Shown here in pieces: positions 1 through 8,580 of a stretch of 64,000 nucleotides of DNA. Numbering within the stretch: position 1 is the first letter of the stretch; the number at the start of each line of letters is the position of its first letter. Position numbers and translations under genes: made by a program. A model generated the notes under the pieces. It saw nothing but the letters and a program-made list of their open reading frames with translations. It did not search any database and was not told the DNA's origin. The DNA is from Sva-07 sp963698435 (lineage in GTDB: Bacteria; Actinomycetota; Acidimicrobiia; Acidimicrobiales; Ilumatobacteraceae): assembly GCA_963698435.1 (NCBI GenBank), contig CAVOQV010000020.1:208624-272623 (forward strand). The letters run 5' to 3'.

Positions 1-64
1 CAAGAAGGAACTCGGCGCCGGCGCTGACCAACCCCACCGCATCAAGTACAAGAAGCTCGCCTGA
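1..64 (+). CDS. C-terminal end of an unidentified protein (truncated by window edge)
   Basis: Only the last 20 codons are inside the window, ending with TGA at 62-64 and giving a basic tail that ends IKYKKLA. Codon usage is GC3-rich like the neighbours, so it looks like a genuine gene end. It lies 19 bases before cysQ on the same strand and may be co-transcribed with it. Too little is visible to name a family; a sulfur-assimilation gene would be a reasonable guess from the cysQ neighbour, but nothing in the residues shows it. Confidence 0.5.
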   Translation, partial: KKELGAGADQPHRIKYKKLA

Positions 65-83
65 CAGCGGGCAGACTGGCCTG

Positions 84-836
84 ATGCCCTCTCCGGAGAC
101 CGACGGACAGCTCGCCACGCGGTTGGCGACGCAGGCGGGGCACCTGCTGCTGGAGTTGCGGGCCAAACTCTTCGCCGAAGGTGCCTCCACCTGGGACGTG
201 AAGGACGCCGGTGACGCCATCGCCCAGCGGTTCCTGGCCCAGGAGTTCGCGACGCACCGGCCTGACGACGCCGTGCTGTCGGAGGAGGGCCGCGAGGACC
301 CGCGCCGATTCGGGGCCGACCGCGTGTGGATCGTCGACCCGCTCGACGGCACACGCGAGTTCAGCGAGAAGGGCCGGATCGACTGGGCCGTCCACATCGC
401 ATTGTGGGACGGGGACCGATTCGGCGCTGCCGCGGTGAGCCTGCCGGCGCTCGATCGCACCTTCACCACCGACGCCCCGACCCCGATGCCGCCGTTCGAC
501 CGCGAACGACCGATTCTCGTCACGTCGCGGAACCGAGCCCCGTACGCCGCCGTGCTCGTCGCCGAGGGCCTCGACTGCGACGCCGTCCGACTCGGTTCAG
601 CCGGCGCCAAGGCGATGTCGGTGGTCATGGGCGAGACCGACATCTACGTGCACGACGGTGGCATGTACCAGTGGGACTCTGCCGCTCCTGCCGGTGTGGC
701 GCTCGCCTCGGGCTTCCACGTCAGCCGCCTCGACGGCTCGCCGATCGTCTACAACGACCGCGACCCGTGGCTCCCCGACTTCATCGTGTGCCGGCCCGAA
801 CTGGCCGAGCCCGTCCTGAAGGCGATGTGGGGTTGA
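84..836 (+). CDS. cysQ: 3'(2'),5'-bisphosphate nucleotidase CysQ (inositol monophosphatase family)
   Basis: A 250-residue protein of the Mg-dependent inositol-monophosphatase fold. Visible metal-site motifs are SEEG near residue 71, WIVDPLDGT near residues 83-91 and WDSAAP near residue 198, in the family order. The form DPLDGTREF is typical of CysQ, which removes the 3'-phosphate from PAP or PAPS in sulfate assimilation; actinobacterial homologues can also act on inositol phosphates or fructose bisphosphate. Length matches the family. The start ATG follows the preceding stop closely. The next gene (enoyl-CoA hydratase) begins at or just after the CysQ stop, so the genes may share a transcript. 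Cytoplasmic. Exact substrate preference cannot be read from sequence. Confidence 0.85.
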   Translation: MPSPETDGQLATRLATQAGHLLLELRAKLFAEGASTWDVKDAGDAIAQRFLAQEFATHRPDDAVLSEEGREDPRRFGADRVWIVDPLDGTREFSEKGRIDWAVHIALWDGDRFGAAAVSLPALDRTFTTDAPTPMPPFDRERPILVTSRNRAPYAAVLVAEGLDCDAVRLGSAGAKAMSVVMGETDIYVHDGGMYQWDSAAPAGVALASGFHVSRLDGSPIVYNDRDPWLPDFIVCRPELAEPVLKAMWG

Positions 837-880
837 GCGCCGACGACGATACCGCGCAGTCGCCGACGGGCAGCGATCTC

Positions 881-1685
881 ATGGCGGTCCGCTGGGAGCT
901 CGCGGACCGGGTCGCCACGGTCTGGCTGCACCGACCCCACCGCCACAACGCCTGGACCGGCACCATGCACACCGAGTACCGCCAGGTGATGGCCGAACTC
1001 GAACACCGAAGCGATGTGCGCGCCGTCGTCGTCACCGGTACGCCACCGGCGTTCTGCGTCGGCGGTGACTCGAAGGCACTGGAGGGCCACGTCGACCGAG
1101 GCGGCTACGACAGTGGTCTCCCCGGCGAACCTGCCGCCGCCGGGTGGCGGTGAGCGCCTCGACGCCGACTTCGTCTGGCAGCTGGGATATCGGCTGCCGA
1201 TCATCGCCGCCGTCAACGGTGCGTGCGCCGGTGTCGGTCTGGCACTCGCACTGTGGTGCGACCTCCGTTTCGTGACCGCTGACGCCAAGTTGACCACCGC
1301 TGCGGCGAAGCTCGGACTGCCCGCCGAGTACGGAATGAGTTGGATCCTGCCCCGCCTGGTCGGTGTCGCACGGGCGAACGATCTGCTGCTGTCGAGCCGG
1401 GTGGTCACCGGCGCCGAAACCGCCGACTGGGGGCTGTGGAACGGCGTCGAACCCGACGGCGATGGCACCCTCGCCGCGGCGCAGAGCTACGCCAGGTTGC
1501 TCGCCTCCACGACCGGGCCGAACGCCGTGACCACCACGAAGCGCCAGCTCACCGCCGACCTCCTCCGCCTCGACCCGGCGGGCTCCATCGCCGACTCGCT
1601 GCGCCTCCTGGACCAGGCGATGGGCACCGCCGAGTACCGAGAGGGCGTCAGCGCCCTCATCGAGAAGCGTCCACCCCGCTTCTGA
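881..1685 (+). pseudogene. enoyl-CoA hydratase/isomerase family, frameshifted
   Basis: Two adjacent reading frames together make one crotonase-fold protein of about 267 residues. The first part (from ATG 881; an in-frame TTG at 833 overlaps the cysQ stop) carries the crotonase start VATVWLHRPHRHNAW and the oxyanion-hole segment PPAFCVGGDSKAL. The second part continues from about 1140 with LPIIAAVNGACAGVGLALA and the conserved CDLRFVTADAK. The frame changes by one extra base near 1132-1137 (TGCCGC); dropping one C gives a smooth PAPPGG linker. Family function is hydration or isomerisation of acyl-CoA in fatty-acid or sterol breakdown. The 3' half keeps normal coding bias to its end, so a recent mutation or a sequencing error is likelier than old decay. 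Confidence 0.75.
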
Positions 1686-1698
1686 CTCCGGCCCGATT

Positions 1699-1820
1699 GC
1701 ACGTCCCCAGCGATGAGCGAAACCACCACATACGCGCCGCCCGCTCATCGCTGACCAGCGCACGTCCCCAGCGATGAGCGAAACCACCACATACGCGCCG
1801 CCCGCTCATCGCTGACCAGC
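1699..1820. repeat. two tandem 61-bp units, each with an 11-bp-arm palindrome
   Basis: A 61-bp unit occurs twice head to tail (1699-1759 and 1760-1820) with no visible differences. Each unit holds a hairpin with perfect 11-base arms, AGCGATGAGCG and CGCTCATCGCT (first copy 1709-1719 and 1742-1752). The pair fills the gap between the convergent enoyl-CoA hydratase and CaiB genes, so it could act as a two-way terminator. Related palindromes with the same arm sequence occur at 23589-23692, which makes this a dispersed repeat family and not a local duplication only. Confidence 0.85.
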
Positions 1821-1825
1821 GCAGG

Positions 1826-3023
1826 TCAGGGCACCTCGCGGAGCTCGTCGAGGATCTCGGCGGTGTGCTCGCCGAGCGTCGGCACCAGACCGGCCCGGAT
1901 TGCATGACCGTCGAAGTCGACAGGCGTCGCAACGGCGCGGAACGGCGCGTCGCCGTTCCGGGGTGCCATCTCGACGAAACCCGGCTGCGCCTGGGGATCG
2001 GCGATCACGTCGACGATCGACTGCACCGGCGCCCACCACACGTCGTGCGCGTCGAACCGCTCGGCCCACTCGCTGAGCGCTCGAGTTGCGAACGCAGCGT
2101 CGAACTCGGCAATCAGCTCGGCGGCGTGGGTCATGCGGGCCGTTGCGTCGACGAATCGTGGGTCATCAGCGAGGTCGAATCGTTCGAGAGCCGCCAACAC
2201 CTGCGGCCAGTGGCGGTCGGCTTCGAGGCAGATCAACCAGAACACCCGGTCGTCTCCCGAACGGTAACTGTTGATCAGCGGGGCCCGATTGCGGTCACGT
2301 GGCTTGGTGGACTCTCGCCGATCGAAGCGCAGCTGGATACCGAAATCCCACGCGATCGAGTACATGCCCGTTCGGAGCAGGCTCGTCGACACCAGTCCCC
2401 CACGACCCGTGCGCTCGCGTTCGAAGAGCTTCGCCATCACACCGGCGACGAGGGTCATCCCCGTCTGGTGGTCGCCCATGCCCGAGCGCAGTGCCGGCGG
2501 CATCTCCCCGGGCGGCACCATCGTGTGGGCCAGCCCCGATCGCGCCCAGAACGCTCCGATGTCGTAGCCCGCGCGGTCACGGTCGTCGCCCTCGAGGCCG
2601 TATCCCGAAATCGCCCCGTACACAAGACGGGGATGCCGGGCGCACACCCGATCGGGTCCGAGTTCCAGGCGCTCCAGCGCCCCGGGCCGCATGTTCGTGA
2701 CCAGGACGTCTGCGGTCGACAACAGCCGATCGAACACCGCATGGTCGTCGAAGTCGCGGCAGGTCGAGCACGACCGATCGCTTCCCGCGGTTGTCCACTT
2801 CGAACGGCGGCACCGGCAACGAGCCATCGAGACCGACCGACCCGAACACGGCCCGCTGAGGGTCGCCGCCCGCCGGTTCGACCTTGATCACGTCGGCGCC
2901 CCAGTCCGCCATGATCCCGCCGGCCGCAGGACCCGCCACCCACGCCCCGAGTTCGACGACGCGCACGCCGGCGAGCGGCCCGCCGCCGGGAGATGCGGAG
3001 GCCGACCGCGGTGACTCACCCAT
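1826..3023 (-). pseudogene. CaiB/BaiF family CoA-transferase, frameshifted
   Basis: A class III CoA-transferase of about 398 residues once one base is removed. The N-terminal part, starting at the ATG whose last base is shared with the upstream VOC stop (TGATG overlap), has GVRVVELGAWVAGPAAGG and ADWGADVIKVEPAGGD, both family hallmarks including the catalytic Asp region further on. The second frame resumes with DFDDHAVFDRLLSTADVLV and runs intact to the stop at 1826. The break lies at about 2756-2761, in TGCCGC on the gene strand; reading TGCGC gives the natural VVLDLRDFDD. Such enzymes move CoA between organic acids, here perhaps in the same acyl-CoA pathway as the neighbouring crotonase. 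Translational coupling with the VOC gene is likely. Confidence 0.8.
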
Positions 3024-3487
3024 CAGCCGAGCGCCTCGACCACGTCCGGCGGCGCCTGCACCAGCTCGATCAGCACCCCTTCGCCGCTGCGTGGCGTGTC
3101 GTCGTTGCCCTTCGGGTGGATGAAACACACGTCGTGACCGGCGGCACCCTTGCGGATACCTCCTGGAGTGAAACGCACCCCCTGCTCGGTCAACCACTCG
3201 ACGCACGCCGCCAGATCGTCGATCCACACCCCCAGATGGTTGAGCGTCGGCACGTGCACCTTCGGTGACCGATCGGGATCGAGCGGCTGCATCAGATCGA
3301 TCTCGACGGCGTGTGGACCATCGCCGAGGCGCAGGATGTCCTCGTCGACGTTCTCCGACTCGCTCACGTAGTCGCCCACCTTGTCGACGCCGAGCAAGCC
3401 GGTCCAGAGTCCGGTGAGGGCTCCCTTGTCGAGGCCACCGATGGCGATCTGTTGAAGCCCGAGAACGCGAAAAGGTCGTGCAGTCAT
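3023..3487 (-). CDS. VOC (glyoxalase/bleomycin resistance) family protein
   Basis: A 154-residue protein of the vicinal-oxygen-chelate fold with the paired beta-alpha-beta-beta-beta modules: GLQQIAIGGLDKGAL at the start of module one, and HVPTLNHLGVWIDDL followed by DVCFIHPKG and GVLIELVQAPP in module two. His and Glu positions expected for a metal site (QQIAI, NHLG, IELVQ) are present. It resembles methylmalonyl-CoA epimerase-like or lactoylglutathione-lyase-like members. The start chosen is the ATG at 3487, after which the VOC pattern begins; an upstream in-frame ATG would add 16 residues without similarity. It overlaps the CaiB-type gene by one base, so the two likely act in one acyl-CoA route. 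Confidence 0.75.
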   Translation of the reverse strand: MTARPFRVLGLQQIAIGGLDKGALTGLWTGLLGVDKVGDYVSESENVDEDILRLGDGPHAVEIDLMQPLDPDRSPKVHVPTLNHLGVWIDDLAACVEWLTEQGVRFTPGGIRKGAAGHDVCFIHPKGNDDTPRSGEGVLIELVQAPPDVVEALG

Positions 3488-3541
3488 GACGCGATGTTGC
3501 CTCGCGGCGACGAATCTCCGAGAATCCGGCATCATGGCGGG

Positions 3542-5177
3542 GTGACGATCTCACCAGCGGACACCGACCGCCCCTCGGACCTCGCTTGGGGATCGTTCAC
3601 CGACGAGGCCCCGTGGGAGCTCGACCGCGACGACATCCGCTGGTCGCACCTGGCCGCCAGGCTGCGCCGCCAAGCACAAGCCGAAGTGCCGGCGCTCACC
3701 AAACCGTCGAAGCTGCCACCCGGCTCGCGGGTGCTCACCGTGGTCGGCCATCTCGGCACGGCGATCGCTCCATGGATGCTGAAGAAGCGCCGCAAGAAGT
3801 TCTCCACCCCGGAAGCCAGCCGAGCGGACGTCTCCCGCCGCCTCCGCCTGGCTGCCGAAGCGCTCGGCCCCACCTACATCAAGCTCGGCCAGATCATCTC
3901 CTCCGGCGAGGGCCTCTTCCCCGCCGAGCTGGTCAGCGAGTTCAAGAAGTGCCGCGACCAGGTTCCTGCCGAACCGTTCGACGAGGTACGCCTCACGGTC
4001 GAACAGGATCTCGGCGCCCGGCTCGAGGACATGTTCTCGTGGTTCGACGAGACACCGCTCGCCGCAGCCTCGATCGCTCAGGTGCACGCTGCGACGCTGC
4101 ACACCGGCGAGAACGTGGTCGTCAAGGTGCAGCGCACCACCGTCGCCCGCCTCGTCCGCAAGGACCTACGGGTGATGTCGTGGCTCGCGCCGTACCTCGT
4201 CGGCCGGATTCCCGTGGCGGCCCTCGCCAACCCGCCGGCGCTGGTGGAACTGTTCGCCGAGACGATCGTGGAAGAGCTCGACTTCCGGATGGAAGCGGCG
4301 AACATGCTCGACGTCGCCGCGATGCTCCACGATCTCGATCAACACCAGTACATCGTCCCCCGACCGCACCCCCGGCTGGTCACGAAGCGGGTGCTCGTCA
4401 TGGAGCGGGTGTACGGATTCAACTTCGACGACGTCGTCGGGATGCAAGATGCCGGCATCGACACCGAAGAAGTGGTTCGTACCGCGATGATCGCCTTCAT
4501 GGAGGGGGCGATCGTCGAGGGGATCTTCCACGGCGACCTCCACGGCGGCAACCTGTTCGTGCTGGCCGACGGCCGCACGGCCCTGCTCGACTACGGGATC
4601 GTCGGCCGCCTCAGCGGCGCGCGCCGGAATGCGTTCCTCCGCCTGATGCTCGGCGCGACCACCAACGACGTGCGCGGCCAGATGGCGGCACTCCGCGACC
4701 TCGGTGCGCTCCCGATGGACACCGACCTGGATGCGGTCATCAAGGATCTGCGCCTCGAGGACGAGGTCATCGACCCGACCACGCTCACCGGCGAGGAGAT
4801 GGTGCAGGAGGTGCAGCGGGTCGTCAAGGCGCTGCTCGGCTACGGAGCGAAGCTCCCCAAGGAACTCATGCTCTACGTGAAGAACATGGTGTTCCTCGAC
4901 GGCGCCATCGCTCGCCTCGCGCCCGAACTCGACCTGCTCGGTGAAGTCGCCAACATCTCGATGCTGTTCGCCCAGAAGCACGGCGAACGTCTCGGGCGCG
5001 AGCTCGGGGTCGACCCCAACGCAGTCGAGTTCGACATGGACGGGGTGAAGGCGTCGATGGGTCTCGACCCCACCGTGAACCGGGTGACCTACCGCGAGCT
5101 GCAGGAACGGCGCGAACTGATCCAGAGACGCATGCCGCGAACACGTCGAGTCCGAGCGTCCGAAGCTCAAGAAGTAG
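3542..5177 (+). CDS. ABC1/UbiB-type atypical kinase, frameshift in last codons
   Basis: A protein-kinase-like ABC1/UbiB protein of about 544 residues. Hallmarks are ALGPTYIKLGQ (KxGQ motif), AAASIAQVHAATL (Ala-rich loop), VVVKVQR (invariant Lys), HGDLHGGNLF (catalytic loop) and LLDYG (metal Asp). Such proteins are ATPases/kinases linked to quinone or lipid metabolism. Start chosen is GTG 3542. In the printed sequence the frame runs on into nucS, giving an apparent fusion. From about 5139 another frame has the coding bias: it reads EHVESERPKLKK and stops at TAG 5175-5177. One extra C at 5133-5138 (TGCCGC) explains the fusion; with TGCGC the tail reads MREHVESERPKLKK. Confidence 0.8.
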
Positions 5178-5188
5178 CGTCGCCGACC

Positions 5189-5848
5189 GTGCGCCTGGTG
5201 ATCGCCCGCTGCTCCGTCGACTACGCCGGTCGACTCGACGCCCACCTCCCCGAAGCGACCCGGCTGATCATGGTCAAGGCGGACGGCTGCGTCGCGATCC
5301 ACGCCGACGGCGGCGCGTACAAGCCGTTGAACTGGATGAATGCTCCGAACACGCTCGTCGACAACGGCGACCACTGGCTGGTGACCAATCCCAAGCAGGA
5401 GATGCTCACGATCACCCTGCACGAGGTGCTCAGCGACGTCTCTGCAGAGCTCGGTGAGGATCCAGGCCTGCAGAAGGACGGCGTCGAAGCCCACCTACAG
5501 GAGCTGCTGGCAGCCAGCCCGCAGGCGATCGAAGAGGGACTCACCCTGGTTCGGCGTGAATACCCGACCGCGATCGGCCCGATCGATCTCGTGTGCCGGG
5601 ACCAGTCGAACACGGTGGTCGCCGTCGAGGTGAAGCGGCGCGGTGAGATCGACGGCGTCGAGCAACTCGCCCGCTACATCGAGCGCCTGCAGCTCGACTC
5701 GTCGCTCGGCGACATCCGCGGCGTCTTCGTTGCGCAGGTCGTCAAGCCACAGGCAAAGGTGCTCGCCGAGGCCCGAGGATTCCGCTGGGTCGAGGTCGAC
5801 TACGACACGCTTCGCGGCATGCAGCCCGACGATCTGCGCCTCTTCTGA
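5189..5848 (+). CDS. nucS: mismatch-specific endonuclease NucS/EndMS
   Basis: 219 residues from GTG 5189, the usual length for actinobacterial NucS. It starts VRLVIARCSVDYAGRL and has the N-terminal DNA-binding part with YKPLNWMNAPNTLV, then the RecB-like nuclease domain: KDGVEAHLQELL, LVRREYPTAIGPIDLVCRD and VAVEVKRRGEIDGVEQLARY, which supply the D-(x)n-ExK catalytic residues. The C-terminus ends in DLRLF; NucS C-termini interact with the beta clamp. NucS cuts both strands at mismatches and replaces MutS/MutL in Actinobacteria. It lies 11 bases after the corrected stop of the UbiB-like gene; the in-frame join to that gene is judged an artefact of one extra base. Confidence 0.9.
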   Translation: MRLVIARCSVDYAGRLDAHLPEATRLIMVKADGCVAIHADGGAYKPLNWMNAPNTLVDNGDHWLVTNPKQEMLTITLHEVLSDVSAELGEDPGLQKDGVEAHLQELLAASPQAIEEGLTLVRREYPTAIGPIDLVCRDQSNTVVAVEVKRRGEIDGVEQLARYIERLQLDSSLGDIRGVFVAQVVKPQAKVLAEARGFRWVEVDYDTLRGMQPDDLRLF

Positions 5849-5884
5849 ACGTAACGTTCGGTGTCAGACACCAAACGTTGCGTT
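5848..5884. terminator. bidirectional hairpin terminator between convergent genes
   Basis: Eighteen-base arms with two mismatches around a single central base, with the core GGTGTC-A-GACACC. The 5' end overlaps the nucS stop codon and the 3' end is two bases from the stop of the minus-strand lipoprotein gene. No T-tract follows on either side. A closely similar element lies at 9550-9584 in an identical convergent setting. Confidence 0.65.
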
Positions 5885-5886
5885 GG

Positions 5887-6741
5887 TCAGCATGCCGTGC
5901 CGGGGAGGATCGGCTTGGCGAAGACCTGGTAGGTCACTCCCGCATCGCTGAACAGGGTCAGTTGGTTGGCTGCGGTCAGTACGTCGCCGACCTCGTCGGC
6001 GGACACCACAGTGCAGGTCGTTGCGTCGGCGAGGCGAACGCCGACGTCCCCAGGCCACTCGACCACCGACGGCTCGATGCCGTCCGTGCCGTACGCCGAG
6101 AGGTCATCGACCACCAAGGCCTCGATGCCGTAGTCGGTCGGATCGAAGACGGTCTGCTCGCCGAGTTCGCCCGTGCCGACGAGACCGGCGAGATCGTTCA
6201 ACTGGGCGATGAAGTCGGCGAGCGCCTGGCGTTGCGGAGTCGTCTCCTGGCTGCTCTCCCCCGGGATGGCGAGGCCGAGCGCGTACGCCTCGTGGACGTA
6301 CGTCTCGCCGTTCACGACGATCGTCACCCGAGCCGTGGAGGCATCCGCGATGTTCGTCGGCTGCTCGTAGTCGACCTGCTGGAACAGCCCCGCGTCGTCC
6401 GCCGCAGCAAGGATCGCCTGGACGCCGTCCTCGGTGATCGACTGGACCTGTACCGCGGGCAGCAGCGGCCCCGGGTAGATCTCGATCTGAGCGCCGGGAC
6501 CGAAGACCCGTCCATCGCCCGAAACGAGAACATTCGGCGTCTGCTGGAATGCGAACTCACGTGGCATGAATCCTCCGACCTCCGCGTACTCGACGACGAC
6601 TTCGTCGGCCCCGGTCGGGTGCTGGTATCCGTCGGCGACGGGCGGCAGCGAGTCGTCGGCAGCCGGAGCGTCCGAGTCACTCCCGCAGGCGGCGAGCCCG
6701 AGTGCCACCACGAGCAGGGCAGGAACGATGCGCTTCTTCAT
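5887..6741 (-). CDS. predicted lipoprotein of unknown function
   Basis: 284 residues starting MKKRIVPALLVVALGLAACG, a textbook type II signal peptide with lipobox LAAC and the acylated Cys near residue 20. An acidic, Ala/Asp-rich linker follows, then a globular domain without a motif I recognise; it contains VSGDGRVFGPG, FQQVDYEQPTNIADASTARV and NGETYVHEAYALG. Two Cys residues lie near the C-terminus (TTCTVVS and the terminal GTAC), which might form a disulfide outside the cell. It would be anchored on the outer face of the membrane. It is transcribed divergently from mscR, with about 100 bases between the starts, and converges on nucS. Function unknown. Confidence 0.8.
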   Translation of the reverse strand: MKKRIVPALLVVALGLAACGSDSDAPAADDSLPPVADGYQHPTGADEVVVEYAEVGGFMPREFAFQQTPNVLVSGDGRVFGPGAQIEIYPGPLLPAVQVQSITEDGVQAILAAADDAGLFQQVDYEQPTNIADASTARVTIVVNGETYVHEAYALGLAIPGESSQETTPQRQALADFIAQLNDLAGLVGTGELGEQTVFDPTDYGIEALVVDDLSAYGTDGIEPSVVEWPGDVGVRLADATTCTVVSADEVGDVLTAANQLTLFSDAGVTYQVFAKPILPGTAC

Positions 6742-6824
6742 GGACGTTCGACGCTTCCCACATCAGGTTGGTTCCACACGACATCCACGACGAGCCAGGC
6801 ACATTGTGGACATCCGCGAACCGC

Positions 6825-6830
6825 TACGTT
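6825..6830 (+). promoter_or_regulatory. -10 hexamer TACGTT of mscR (leaderless type)
   Basis: TACGTT ends exactly seven bases before the ATG of mscR, placing a transcription start at or next to the start codon. No Shine-Dalgarno sequence fits in the gap. The same spacing recurs at many first genes in this window. Confidence 0.5.
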
Positions 6831-6837
6831 CGGAGAC

Positions 6838-7923
6838 ATGAGTCAGCACGTACGAGGCGTCATCGCCCGGGCCAAGGGGGAACCCGTCACGTTGGAGACC
6901 ATCATCGTCCCCGATCCTGGGCCGGGCGAGGCGGTGGTCGCGATCCAGGCCTGCGGGGTCTGCCACACCGACCTGCACTACCGCGAAGGGGGGATCAACG
7001 ACGACTTCCCGTTCCTGCTGGGCCACGAGGCCGCAGGCATCGTCGAGTCGGTCGGCGAAGGCGTCACGGACGTCGCCCCCGGCGACTACGTGATCCTCAA
7101 CTGGCGCGCCGTGTGCGGCAACTGTCGGGCGTGTCGCCGCGGAGAGCCGCAGTACTGCTTCGACACCCACAACGCCGACCAGAAGATGACGCTGACCGAC
7201 GGCACCGAGCTGTCGCCGGCGCTCGGCATCGGAGCGTTCTGCGACAAGACCCTCGTCGCTGCCGGCCAGTGCACACCGGTCGATCCCGCCGCATCGCCTG
7301 CAGCTGCCGGCCTGCTCGGCTGCGGCGTGATGGCCGGCATCGGCGCTGCGCTCAACACGGCCGGCGTCACCCGCGGCCAGTCGGTCGCCGTGTTCGGATG
7401 CGGCGGGGTCGGCGACGCGGCGATCGCCGGCGCCCGACTCGCCGGAGCGTCGACGATCATCGGCGTCGACATCGACGACCGCAAGCTCGAGTGGGCGAAG
7501 CGGTTCGGGGCGACCCACGTGTGCAACTCCAAGGAGACCGATCCGGTCGAGTTCATCCGCTCGTTCACCGATGGCTTCGGCGCCGACGTGTGCATCGAGG
7601 CGATCGGCCATCCGGAGGTCTACAAGCAGGCGTTCGAGGCGCGAGACCTCGCTGGGACCGTCGTGCTCGTCGGCGTTCCCAATCCGGAGATGACCCTGGA
7701 GTTGCCCTTCATCGACGTGTTCGGCCGAGGCGGCGCCCTGAAGTCGTCGTGGTACGGCGACTGCCTTCCATCGCGTGACTTCCCGATGCTGATCGACCTG
7801 TATCTCCAAGGCCGGCTCGATCTCGACGGTTTCGTGTCGGAGACGATCGGCCTCGACGGCGTCGAGAAGGCCTTCCACAAGATGGAACGCGGCGAGGTCC
7901 TGCGCAGCGTGGTCGTGTTCTGA
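6838..7923 (+). CDS. mscR: S-(hydroxymethyl)mycothiol dehydrogenase
   Basis: 361 residues, a zinc-dependent class III-type alcohol dehydrogenase. The catalytic zinc site is seen as ACGVCHTDLHYR and GHEAAG, the structural zinc lobe as CGNCRACRRGEPQYC, and the NAD-binding Rossmann motif as VFGCGGVGDAAIAGARLAG followed by GVDIDD. The enzyme oxidises S-hydroxymethylmycothiol, formed from formaldehyde and mycothiol, to the formyl adduct, so it detoxifies formaldehyde in the cytoplasm. The next gene, an MBL-fold hydrolase 27 bases downstream, is the usual neighbour in actinobacteria and is presumed to hydrolyse the thioester product. A TACGTT hexamer seven bases upstream suggests a leaderless mRNA. 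Assignment over plain alcohol dehydrogenase rests on family resemblance and this context. Confidence 0.85.
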   Translation: MSQHVRGVIARAKGEPVTLETIIVPDPGPGEAVVAIQACGVCHTDLHYREGGINDDFPFLLGHEAAGIVESVGEGVTDVAPGDYVILNWRAVCGNCRACRRGEPQYCFDTHNADQKMTLTDGTELSPALGIGAFCDKTLVAAGQCTPVDPAASPAAAGLLGCGVMAGIGAALNTAGVTRGQSVAVFGCGGVGDAAIAGARLAGASTIIGVDIDDRKLEWAKRFGATHVCNSKETDPVEFIRSFTDGFGADVCIEAIGHPEVYKQAFEARDLAGTVVLVGVPNPEMTLELPFIDVFGRGGALKSSWYGDCLPSRDFPMLIDLYLQGRLDLDGFVSETIGLDGVEKAFHKMERGEVLRSVVVF

Positions 7924-7950
7924 TGGTGGTCCTCTGATGGAGGCGTCCTG

Positions 7951-8577
7951 ATGGCGATCGAACTCGTCACCACCGATGGCATCTTCTCACTCGACGGCGG
8001 CGAGTGGGAGGTCACCAACAACATCTGGATCGTCGGCGACGACCGCGAGGTCGTCGTGTTCGACGCGGCGCACGACCACGAGCGGATCCTGTCGGCGATC
8101 AGCGGGCGCAAGGTCGCCGCGATCGTGCTCACCCACGGACACAACGACCACATCAACGCTGCCGTCCCGCTCCGTGATGCAGTCGACGCACCAATCCTGC
8201 TCCACCCCGACGACCGCATGCTGTGGGACGTGGTCTGGCCGGATGCTTCACCCGACCGCGAGCTCGCTCCCGGAACGCAACTGCGGGTGTCCGGCCACGA
8301 CCTCACCGTCCTGCACACGCCGGGACACTCCCCCGGCTGCTGCAGCTTCCACGACGCCGCGTCAGAGATCGTCTTCAGCGGCGACACCCTGTTCTGCGGC
8401 GGCCCCGGCGCCACCGGCCGCAGCTTCAGCGACGAACCCACCATCCTGCGTTCGATCCGCGACACACTGCTCACCCTGCCCGATCACACCGTTGTCCACA
8501 CCGGCCACGGCGACTCGACCACCATCGGCGCGGAACGCGGCGGCGTTCTCGAGCGTGCCGCCGAACTCGGGATCTGA
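7951..8577 (+). CDS. MBL-fold metallo-hydrolase, partner of MscR
   Basis: 208 residues with the complete metallo-beta-lactamase-fold metal motif: THGHNDH near residue 54, HTPGHSPG near 115, FSGDTLF near 132 and HTGHGDST near 185, which supply two-metal glyoxalase II-like ligands. Family members hydrolyse thioesters. Placed directly after the mycothiol-dependent dehydrogenase, it is likely to cleave S-formylmycothiol or a related mycothiol ester; this is a contextual inference. It ends two codons before manA, so mscR, this gene and manA probably form one operon. Cytoplasmic, no signal peptide. Confidence 0.8.
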   Translation: MAIELVTTDGIFSLDGGEWEVTNNIWIVGDDREVVVFDAAHDHERILSAISGRKVAAIVLTHGHNDHINAAVPLRDAVDAPILLHPDDRMLWDVVWPDASPDRELAPGTQLRVSGHDLTVLHTPGHSPGCCSFHDAASEIVFSGDTLFCGGPGATGRSFSDEPTILRSIRDTLLTLPDHTVVHTGHGDSTTIGAERGGVLERAAELGI

Positions 8578-8580
8578 CAC

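Noticed and set aside
3542..5848. Novel UbiB-NucS fusion protein
   Set aside because: Codon bias switches frame before the junction and a stop follows at 5177; one extra base explains it better.
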